Below, one piece after another: positions 50,205 to 62,200 of a stretch of 64,000 nt of DNA. The notes beneath the pieces are model-generated. The model was not told where the DNA came from. It made no database searches and worked only from the letters and a program-made list of their open reading frames with translations. How positions within the stretch are numbered: position 1 is the first letter of the stretch; each line of letters opens with the position of its first letter. The position numbers and the translations under genes were made by a program. This stretch comes from Phytophthora colocasiae (Eukaryota > Oomycota > Peronosporomycetes > Peronosporales > Peronosporaceae), in assembly GCA_018806915.1 (NCBI GenBank), contig JAGKQI010000040.1, forward strand, positions 1,240,001 to 1,304,000, read 5' to 3'.

Positions 50205-53200
50205 TTGAAGATCTCGACGTCCGTTCAAAGATCTATCATGACGCTCAAGACGGGGATGTTAGTGGGAATTGTAGGCTCGCAGGATATTGGCGTGTTGATT
50301 CAGATCCGAGCGGCGTCGAATTCGTGTGTCATCAAGCTAAATAACGGAACTTTAAAGAAGAATGTGCCTCTGGAAGATGTAGAAGAAGCGAAAGATATGA
50401 ACGACACGAAAGAGAAAAAATCCCCGATTCGACTTGGCGGAGTGGATTCACCTGGAAAATCTCCAGCCAAACTTACAGCTTTATCCGTGGATATTCGGAA
50501 AAGAAGTTCGGATAATATCAAAATCTCAACGTTAGATGTAGGGGACTCGGTTCGAGCTAGATGCAACGACGGTAGTCGATGGTTTCCTGGTAAAATCCTC
50601 CGTGTCAATCGAGATGGCACGTACGATGTCGAATATTCGGATGGGGATATTGAGAAGAAAATGTCACCTGCAGATGTGGAAGCGGATGTAAAACCTGATA
50701 AATCTCCAGCAGTTACTAATAGAAGAAGCTTTCGACTGGATCAAAAGGTCAAAGCTCGGTACAAAGGCGGCAAAAAGCTATTCCCAGGCAAGATTACACG
50801 AGTGAACAGTGATGGCACGTACGATATTCGATACGAAGACGGAGATGAAGAAAAACGCGTGAAAGCGGAGAATATCCAAGCTGTAAGTGACCTGAAAGCA
50901 GATAGTGATGAAGATCAAACATCTGTGAAAGCTTCTACGGGGAAATTTAAAGTGGGAACAAAGGTGAAGGCTCACTATAAGAAGGGGAAGAAGCTTTTTT
51001 CTGGTAAAATCAGTAGAGTGCGGTCGGACGGCACGTACGACATTGACTATGACGATGGAGAGGTTGAAACTCGCGTGGAAGCTGGTCAGATTGAGGTAAT
51101 TGACGACATGTTCGCAGATTCTGATGATGACAAGCCGATCGTCTCGAAGAAGAAGGCTGGATGGGAGGTTGGAGACCGTGTGAAAGCGTATTACGGGAAG
51201 GGGAAGCGGTTGTTCCCGGGTAGAATCTCCAAAGTTCACATGAACGGAACCTACGACATTAAATATGACGATGGAGACTCGGAAGTTCGAGTGGAAGCGC
51301 GTTTGATTGAAAGTGAAGAGGATAAAGAGAAGACAGTAAAGCTGAAAGAGAGTCCGAAGATGGAAAAACATCTTTTTCGTGTTGGTGACTCGGTGAAAGC
51401 GAAATACAAGCGAGGGAGCAAGTTTTTCCCGGGAAAAATCACTCGAAAGCGGATGGATGGCACGTTTGACATCCGATACGAAGATGGTGATGTTGAGGAA
51501 CGTGTTGGAGAAGAGTTTATCCAGCCAGTTGTAAACCAACGGGAAGATGAAGCTGAAAAGCCGAAGAAGAAGTCGTTTGAAGTTGGGGACGTGGTGAAAG
51601 CGCCATTCCAGCGAGGTAACAAGCTTTTTCGAGGTAAAATCTCCCGTGTTCGCAGTGATGGAACGTATGACGTCGCATTTGACGATGGAGATAAAGATAC
51701 TCACGTTCCTGCGGATTTAATTCAGCTTGAAGAGTCTGAATCTCGTGAGAAGTCTACAAAATCTTCTTTGAAGGTCGGAGATATCGTGAAAGCGAGGTAC
51801 AAGAAAGGCAAGAAGCTGTTTGATGGGAAAGTGGTTCGTGAACGTAGTGATGGAACGTACGACATCGAATATGACGATGGAGATCTGGAAACTCATGTCG
51901 ATATCGAGATGATTGAGGTTCCAGAGGGCAAGAATCCGAATAACGATGATAAATCTTCTCCAAAGACGAAAAAATCCCTAAAAGTCGGTGATCGAGTGCG
52001 TGCTCACTATAACAAAGGCAGTAAGATGTTTAGTGGAGAAATCACTGCAGTTCATCGTGACGGCACGCTTGATATCCGATATGATGACGGCGATAAGGAG
52101 AAACGCGTTGAACCAAAGGACGTCGAGGTTGAAGAAGAGAGAGAATCGGATAAACCAAAGACTTCTTCTAGCACTTTACACGTTGGTGATACTGTCGAGG
52201 CGAGCTACAAGAACGGAGTTAAATTCTTCCCTGGTAAAATCTCTCGTGTTCATTCGGATGGGACGTATGACATCACCTTCAACGATGGAGATTCCGAACG
52301 GCGTGTTCCTCTTTCTCGTATCAAGGCGAAGAAGATTGAAGAAAGTTCCTCAAAGAAGAAAAAAATGTTTGCAGTTGGAGATGCAATCCAAGCGAAGTAT
52401 AAGAAGGGAAGTAAGTATTTTCCTGGTAAAATCTCTCGGATTCGATCGGATGGAACGTATGACATCAAATACGAAGATGGAGATTCAGAAACGCATGTGG
52501 ATTCTTCTCTGATTGTTACAGTTGAGTCGGAAACGAAAGCTAACGAGGATTCTCCAAAACTAAGTAAATCCAAGCGATTTGAAGTTGGAGACGTGGTTAA
52601 AGCAAGGTACAAGAAGGGAACGAAGCTTTTCCCTGGGAAAATCACTCGTGTTCGGTCGGATGGCACGTACGATATAAAATATGACGATGGAGATACAGAA
52701 CAGCACGTGGAGAGCTCCCATATTCAAGGTGAGGCCAAAGCAGACAAGGAAGGTGAAGCTTTTGTTGTTGGAGATAAAGTCAATGCGAGGTATAAAGGAG
52801 GCACCAAGAGATTCCCTGGTACAATTGTGAAGGTAAGGATGGACGGAACATTCGACATTGAGTATGATGACGGTGATATGGAGCAACGGGTTAAAGGATC
52901 GAACCTTGAGTTAATCTCCAGCTCTAAAGAGAGGAAACCTCAGCCGAAAACCAGCTCCAAAGATGACGATTTGTTCGGTGAATCGGATTCTGATGGTAAA
53001 TCCAAGAAGATCAGCAAGAAAACTGTGAAGATTAAAGTTGGGGACGTTGTCGAGGCCAATTTCAAGCGAAAAGGCAAGTTTCATCGCGGGAAAGTGGTGC
53101 GTGCGAGGTCCGATGGTACTTTTGATGTTGATTATGACGTGGGAGCTTCGGAAAAGCATGTTCGTCTTGAGGACATCAAATTAATTGGTGGGAATCAGGA

Positions 53201-56200
53201 GAATAGCGACGATAGTGACGTTCCGAAGAAAAAATCCAAGATCGCAGATAAAATCTCCTCAGATATGGACCAAAAGCCGACTAAATCCAAGAAAAAGAAG
53301 AAGGAAGCTCATTCTTCATCTGAATCTTCTGGATCTGAAAAACAGAATCCGCTTAACAAGGGAGCAAAGGTCACATTTCGGAAAGCAGAAGATGCCAAGT
53401 CAAGACGTATTGGAACCGTTCGAAAAATCCATTCGGATGGAAGTTGCGACGTGAAATATGCTGATGGTGAATCAGTCAAGAGAATAGCGCGAAAGCTGCT
53501 AACAGAATGCTCCGATTCCGAAGATTCGGATGATGAACCAACCAGTAAAAAATCTGCAAAGGAAGCGCCGAGTTTCCGTCGTCATGAGAGTGTTTTGTCG
53601 AATTGGAGACGTTCCAGTAAGCTGTCGAAGCCTAAAATGACTGACAAATGGACAAAGGCGACGGTATTAGAGAAGAATGGCGACGGAACTTACACAGTTC
53701 GTATTGTTTGACATTTATTGCTATGTTTTTGTCATTAATTGCTTGATTGTAGATCCGATATAGTGATGGCGTCGTGGAGGAAGATGTACCAGCAGAAGCA
53801 CTGAAACTCAACAAGAAGACAAGTTACTCAGACTCGGATGAAAAGAGCGAGAGGAAACGACAGAAGCGAAAGAAGACAAAAGGATTCGGCACGGAGTCTT
53901 TGTTTCTACTGGAGCAGCTTGCCATGACGGTTCGTTTAAACCTCTATTTTCCCTGATGTTTTCCCGGAAATTCATTACTTTTATTGCAGCTTTTCGAAGA
54001 GGGCGTTCTCAAGAAGAAACCAAAGCTTCAACTACTTCAAGGAGACGATGAAAGCTCCAGTTGTGATTCTTCCAGTTCTGAAAGTGAATCTGGATCGTCA
54101 GGCAGTAAGAAAAACGATACAGATAAGGTAATATCAACTCCTACCCCAGCTCAACATTATCATTTTACTAACACTCTTGTACTTTGTGTAGGTTTTCAAA
54201 AGGCTTTTTGATTCAGACACTCTTCAAACTTACAAGCGTTTTTTCAAAGAAAACGATGTGAAAAAAACTGGTAAAATATCCCGAAGTAGGATAATATCCA
54301 TTGTGGAAAATCTCTTACCAAATTCGAGCAGCTCCATCAACCATCTCCTAACCGAATGGTTTTCAACTCACGACGATCTCCGAACACATCGCCGTTTTGA
54401 GTTTAAGACATTTTTGCTGGCTTTCGCGTACGTAAAATCTCGTCTGGGTAAAATCAAGATGGAACAAAGTGTCGCTACCGTTTTACAAGGAAGATTTGCT
54501 TCTTACCACGAAAACAAACGACAAATGGAGCTTTGGCAGGAAAAATTGGGCTTCCGGTTGTTTGAGACGCTGCAAAGACACTTCCATGACCAATGTTTGC
54601 CCAATATGATCCCTTCCCGGATTCGCGTGTCTGAGGTATCCTTGATTTTCGAGCAAGTAGCTCGTCAAGCTGTGCCTAACAAGCCATTGGAGGTTTATTT
54701 TCAACAGCAGCAGCTCCGCATGCATCATACGCTACTTCTACCGGAATTTTTATGCTGTTATTATCAACTTTACGGGTCTGCAGTTTCCGTATCATCCCGT
54801 TTTGTTGCTGCAGTGGAGTTACGACCAATTGCATTTGTTGCTTCGTGTTTGTTCTCGAATGGAGACGATGTCTGTAAAAGACACGGAGATCTCGTCCGTC
54901 GTCTATCGGTTGGACGAACTCCAGCTCAAGTGGATTTAATCCTGAGATTTCGACAAGTTTTTGAATCTCTACTTCGTACAGAAGTGAACGCTAGTGACGA
55001 ATTATTGCTGGATACCTCACAATTATCATCTTTTGCAGCTCAAGTGGCTCCAGATCCATCGCAATTAGAACCGGCATTGACAACGTTGCGGAAACGATGT
55101 GGAGCCGTGTCGTTAGTGGAGATTTACGGAACTTGTGGCTTTATCATTGATGAATTAACCTCTGCACCTACGATTCGGAACGCTATTGAGAGGATGAGGA
55201 TGCGTGTAGAATTAGCTGAAGTTCGTCGAATCATTGGATTAGTGAGGAATGTGTGTGTCAAGATCTTACGGTTCCCGAACAATGCCGATTACTGGCGCAT
55301 TCGAGCTGATAGTGAAGCTTTCCAGCAGAAAATCGGTCGTTTTGACGGTGCTACAAGCCTCTTAGAGGCTGCAGGGTTTGTGGAGCGTCATAAAACACAC
55401 TACGAATTAAAAGGAGCTCGAAATTCTGAGGGAAAACGCGTTAGTGCTTTGGACAAGTCCACATTGGATGTTTTACGGGAAAAATGTGTACAATTGGATG
55501 GCGAACTCGCACTTTTCGACGGTGTCGAGAGTCTCAGCTCCATTCTACAGAGAATCGCGAAATCCTGGACGACAGAGGGTAAGCACTTCACAATGGACGA
55601 ATGCCAGAATACGTTGAAGAACTTGTCGTTGTATATTGAGAATGTCCTAAAAGATCCAAAAGATTCGAGATGCTGGAGGATTAGAGAAGCTAATGGCACT
55701 TTTCAGAGACAAATTGGCTATTTACCTTTTGCAACGGAGCTGATGGCATCAATTGGTTTTGATTTGGTGGAAACTTCGCATGGAAACGTCTATTCTCTTC
55801 GAGGAACTGGAGGTTTGACGAAACAATCCTCACAAGAAGCTGCAAGTCTGGCTAATTTCACATTTACCAGCGTTAGTAGCCATATGGAGTGGTTCTTGTG
55901 GCGTCGCAAGCAGGAGATTGACAGTCTTTTGGAGGACGAGATGAAATATCTCCACGATATTATCAGGCCAATACATAAAATCCAGGGAAATCCCACCGCA
56001 ATGACCGATAATGGAGGGGATACAGAGATCCAGGATGCTGTTTTAATTAAAATGTATCCGTACGGAGGGAATGCAATGGAAATGTTCAACAAGACTGCAA
56101 TTCAGCGTCGTCAGCTTGATATGATCCGAAATGTCTTTAAAAATCTGGATGTGGATCACAAAGATTTTCTGGTCGAAGCGGATTTTTCACGAGCTTTTGG

Positions 56201-59200
56201 ATCACCGTTGACGCTTCCCGTTTGGTCACAATTTGAGGCGTTTGACATTGGCAACGACGGGAAAATTGACCTTCACGATGTTGTGGCAGCTCTCGGCCCT
56301 TTGTTAGATCATCCTTACGAGTTAAAAAGGGATAAATGTGGGGATATTATCTCTCCTTTATCTGCTGAAGAAAATAGTCCAACAGTGTGTGAAGCTGCGT
56401 CGATAGCTGTTGGCAATCTCCGACTCGAAACGAGTTGTTCAGTAGCTGCAACAGGTCTGGAAGCGTTGCTAAATCATCTATTTAGTATTATCCAAGAACC
56501 AGATAATCTGTCATTGAGGATAATTGACGAGAAAAGCGCGATAAACAAGAAGCTGTTGCAGTATTCGTCTGGTCGAGAGTTACTTCAGTTAAGCGGATTT
56601 AAAGCGTCAGGGGCTACAAGAATCTACGAGCTTCAATCACAGCACGTTCGTTTCAAAACATCCAAGTCTGTATCGGAATTACCTACGTCCCTCGATTCTG
56701 CAACTTTAACCAAGCTTCAAACAGTTGCTGCAATGCTGACTGGGCACTACCGTGGACTGAAAATTCCTTCTGTTAGCGATATTAGCGCTGTATCCAGAGC
56801 GATTTCCTCTTCCGAACGATGTTCCGAGATCTGGGCTCGAGTTGTTCAACTGGCAGTCAAATGTCTGGATAATATCGAAAATCAACCGGAAAATCCGCGA
56901 TTTCGAGAAATTCACACTGCCACAAATACGTTTTCGAAGAGTGTTGGCTGCGTCCAAGGAGGTTTAGAACTCCTCCTTTCTATTGGCTTCCGAGAAACCG
57001 ATTCGGGTACGTTAGTTCTCCCGATGGACACTTCTTTGGACGTACTGAAGGCACGGCAACTCGAACTCGAGGTTGGTTTGGGTCTGTTGCGGCAACAATT
57101 GAGTATAAGCACCAACAAGGTAACCAAATCCACCCAAAAGCTCAATCAAAGGAAACTTACAGAACGATGTGGACAGAGCGAGAATCAACCAGCGTTCGGG
57201 TCGAGACAACATCTTGAAATGAAGAAAAAAATCCTGAAAGAAAAAGCAAAAGGCCGTCCTGTTAGTCGACAAAATACGAATGGGAAAGCTAAAATCCGCC
57301 CACAAAGTGCTAGAGTCTCGGATCCAATTGAGAAGGAGATTTTAGCAGATTTTCCCTGTCCAACTAGCGCGTTTTTAAGAAAATTAATTCCTAAGGAGCG
57401 GGTTCGAAGCCGGAAGCAGGTGCAGCGAAGGGCTCCATCGAAGCCACCTTCATCCGTACAGTAAATGCTCACTGTATTTTACAAACTATCCCTATTTTGT
57501 ACAAAAATCTAACTGTTTGTCCTGTCAGAATGGCCATACGATGATTCTAGCCACCGATGCTGCATCTGGAACGAATAAAATCGTCGTTCAAAAGGGAGAA
57601 TTCGTGCTTCGAGGCGCCTGCATCCGCATTGGGGCTGAAATCCGAGATTTGTGCGAGGAACGAATGGTGATTCAAGCCTCGAATGACCACACACCAGGAC
57701 TAACGACACTTGAATTGGGGATTCCATTGCGCTTTTTCCATCCTGCAAAGGAACTGGTAGCTACAGTTTTACTCCCGTCGGCAGAACTGGCAAAACGGCT
57801 CCAGATTTCCGATACACAGGTCGGTTTACTGGATTTCATTGAGTTTAAAGCTATCTAACTTTGTTGTGATAAATGCAGGTGTTGGTTCGTGATATTCTTT
57901 ACGATATTATCGCCGATACTGTGGAAAAAGCGTCAATAATCCATCCAACGGCGTCCCCTGTTGCAAATACAACCTCCACGCTCGTGACTTCTTTCGAGCC
58001 GATGGCCACATTGCCAATACTGTCGTCAAATGTTCATATTGGTCCGATGCTGCGATATGTTTCATCGTGGAGTGATTCGGAGGTGTCAGTTTTCATCGAC
58101 GAATTGTCCGACCGTAAACTTGTGGCGTATTGGGAAGGACTGATATTTGAAGGAGGCAATTCGAATGAAACAATTTCTGCTGGTGTCTTAAAGCGGATAA
58201 TTCGCCGCAACGCGTACCTCTCGTTGCTGCTGTCAACAGCCCAAGAGCATTTTGATCCCGAAAATGACGATATCCAGCTGAAATTTCTAGATTTCCGTGA
58301 GATTTTCCGACTTCCACCCCCTGTTTCAGAAGATTATAACGAGGAGAACGAACATCATCTGCAACTTCCTTTTTCATATTTGAAAAGGCATTTCCAAGTC
58401 CTGGCACAGTGCTCAACGTCTCTTAGCAGTGGATTTAAAGTGGTATCAGTGATCGAGCTTGTACGTCGAGTGGGGAAGGATATTATCGATCATCCACCGG
58501 ATATTTCCGATGATCCGATTGAGAACCAGACAGCTCTGGATCAAATATACAGCGTGTGTCAACATCTTGAAAAGAGGTTTATAACGAGACAAACAGATCC
58601 AATTTCGTGGCCAGACCTGGTTTATTTTATCCGATACAACCAACGCTTAACGACACCTGAGATGTTTCCGACACAAAAACAACTTGCATTTGAAGGTGGT
58701 CACTCGAAGAACAAGGAAGTTGCAGAGGTTGTAGCTGGATTGCACTCGTCACGTTTATTGATTCTTTTTTACGATGGATCAGTTGATGTTTGGAACATTG
58801 AGAGCTTCAACGCGACTCTGGTACGTTTCTAATCGTAGTAGTGTTTGGTGATGTGCTGACGACTATTTCTCAAATATCGGTATCTAGGAATCGAGAGCTC
58901 ACGTCCTGTTTTCATCGAAATCGTCCACCTTCAATGGGAAGAAAAGTTCTTCAGATTCAAATTCGTTCTTGCAGGTTTGGGTGGATGCTAACCAGATGAA
59001 TTTGAAAGCTGTTGAAGCCGCACAGAGGACGTCAAAGCGAATCCGACAGTTTAAACGCTTGAGCTCGCAAGGCAATTTAGTCCACTTTTGTGCTTGGGAT
59101 TCAATTTTGTGTGTGAACTCGTCGATCTTGGAAGAAAAAGGCAGTGGGTCCTTCCGTTTCTTTCGGTTAGTGCGCAATTTTGTGGGTCCTCTTCGTCAAG

Positions 59201-62200
59201 TGACTGTGGAGAAAGCTACAATAACCTGGGATTCCTTGAAGAAAAAGGAAGAAGCTTCATCCAGTGGCATTATCAGAAGTTTTCAAGTGACAGTGGATGG
59301 GACTAAAGTCGTATTTCTAACCGGATCCGAGACTATTTTATGGATTTCGTGTGCTGTTACGGGTGAAATGATCAGTCATGTGGATTTAAAAGTGACACAA
59401 ATTGGCAGATTTCGAGCTTTGTTTCAAATTTCGGAAACGAAATTGCCTACTGGTGAAATTGAAACGCAATTATACGCAACGACATCAGCTAAATCCTATC
59501 GATATGTCGGAATGTGGGTCATACCACAAAAGCACGCCTCAATGACGAAGAAACAGACGTTTAACTTTGGAAAAACGAAGAAAATGACTGTAGTGGATCT
59601 CTCTGTTGCTGACGATCTGCTTTTCGTTGCGTCCAAAGACGGTTCGATTGCTGTTTGGTCCACTGCCACTGATGAATCGTCTTCTATTTCCCCTTTGATT
59701 TGTCTTCAGATCCCTCGTTGTAAGGAATTACACTCAATTTGGTGTCAATCTCTCAGGCAAACACGCCACAAACCGAAAATTCGTGTTGAGGAGAAGGAGA
59801 TCAACCAATGGGAAGCTCAAGTTTTGCAACAAATGGATCCTCCTCCACTCCGTTTCGCTCTGTATTTATTTCAAGATGGTGAGGTGATTCATTTGGCAAT
59901 TTCCGATACGTTTGACATTCGATTGGTGACATTAGACGATTCCGAAGTCGCGTATGAAGCATTCTTGGCCCCAGTTAGCGGGATTAAGCAGAATCCAGCG
60001 AGACGAGTGGCTTTACAGTATGAACAAGTCATTCGAGTTGTTTTTATCGCATTACAGCATGTTCAAGGCGGGGTTTTCGCTCAAAAATCTGTTCAAGGAT
60101 TTTTCACGGATCTTGATATTCATGAAATGCTGTGGAAATGTCACGACGACATGGTGAAATTCGCATTATCTTACCAGGAAAACCTTGTTGCCCAGCTAAA
60201 ACCGTTCTATAGAGATGGTGACGGTGAACAAATTGAACTTACCCCACCTCACCTCTTGAAATCTACCGGGAAAGGTAAAACCACCCTGGAATCGCATCAA
60301 GATATGGTTATTGGAGCCGTATTGAAAGCTACTGGGGATGGGAATGAAACACAATTCCAGACGTGGAAATTCGCTATGAATTGGTTATCGGATGATGCAC
60401 CAAATGATGTGGTTTCAGGGCAGATAGAAAATGCCAGACAATCTCTAGCTCTTCAGAGTTCGTATCGGCTTGAAGCGGAGCGTATTATACGAATTCGAGA
60501 TGCTTTTGTACGTCAAGATGTCATGAAAACCCAACATGGCAAGCGGATCACTCTAGTTCGGTGCATGCAGGATAATATCCGGAATATTATCGCGCAGTCT
60601 GAGGAAGCTACCGACAGATTTTTGAAAACTGTGAATATTTATTTATTGGAATCTTTCTTCTCCCAACGAGGCTTCCATCCTCTCGAGCAGTTTGTGTCCT
60701 ACCTGTTCAATCAAGCTTCCTTTAATGCTTCAATAGAAATGTCGTCTATTACCAAGGCCTTCCAGGAAGCAGAAACGAATAGTCATTTTGCTGCTTCAGT
60801 CGTAAAAGTGATACAAGAAATAGGGAAACATGACTGGAAAAAAGGTGTCACGTGGAATTCGCTCGCTTTACTAGTGAACCACGTCCAAGCATCTTCAATA
60901 TCCAGCGCTGAACTCGGCAGTTTGCTCGTTGATTTAGGCCTGGCAAACCGAGTTTTGAGTCAGAGCACAGGATCTGAGTACCAGTCCTCATCGCTTCCGA
61001 ATTTTATTCAGCAGCTACATCAATTTTTAAGTTCAAGAAGTCCAGAGCAATTGACACTTGAGGCAACAATGAACACCCTTCACTCTTCTCAATCCGTTGT
61101 GGAATTTATTATCGATTCGACGAACTTCTCGAGTTTCTTTCAAGCAAAAATGGCAGATCTATCGAGGTACCTGACGGAGTTTCTTAATGTTAACAATATT
61201 CAAAGAACTCCAGAAGAATCGTATGCTATTCAACTGAAAATGACCACGTGGCAGCGCGGTCTTCACGACCTTGCACGAAGTCAAAACGAATTATTTCCCG
61301 AAATTTCTGAAGATGGTAGCGTTAACGCCCTTGAGCCTACAGCCGAAGATCTCCAACAACTCCAACGCTTCCTAGCGACTCCATTACCTTCTGTTTCTCC
61401 TCAGTTTTCGGTAATCACGTTGGAGAATCGATGCGATACCATGTATTGTGAAAACCGCTTTGTCATGAATGCCACGGGTCGATCAGGAACAGATTTTTTT
61501 CCGTTATCTGTAGTTTATGTGTTTATGGAAGACGGACAGGAAGCTGAGAGTGAATTCCAACAAGAACTCACTTTCCTCGGTAAACTGAAACATTTACGAG
61601 CGAGACAATTCTTTCTTCCAGTTTACCTCGATGGTTTAAACGTCCCCATTCTCCCTGATGCCAAAGGTTTAATGGCAAATGGAAGTGATACTAGCGAAAT
61701 CCACTGCATCGTAGCTGAGTCGTTAAGAGGATGGAGCTCCCTCCCTGAATGTCTGGAATTCATGCAATTATCCGCTTTCTCCGTCGATTACTGGAAGCAA
61801 CTTCTCTGGTTTTGGAGTATTCGAGTTTTACTGATACTGTTAGTGATGCAGAACGAAAAGTTCAAATTGAGAGAAGGAGTCGACTTGAACTGGCTTTTGG
61901 TGTCTTCAGATGGATCGGATCTCCGTTTGTGTTCGTTATCGAGTGGTTCTTTTATCCGTTTTGAAGATACCGAGGCGTTTGACTCTCTAGGGGCTAAAAT
62001 TTTCGGATATTTCGTGTTTAAGTTGTTATGTAAAATGGTTAACGACAACAAAAGCAGGTCCTTACGGGATGAACCAATATCAACGGAGCTACACGACAAC
62101 ATGCTCTGCCAAATGAGACGACAGATTCTCCATTTATTTTCTTCCATGGGGAACAATAAAAATGAAAGAAATCTAAGTGAATTTGCCAGTGTTTCTCAAA

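Noticed and set aside
50778..51704. 308-codon minus-strand ORF opposite the Tudor repeats
   Set aside because: It is the antisense of the repeated Lys/Asp/Gly-rich coding sequence, repeats with the same period and has no motif of its own.
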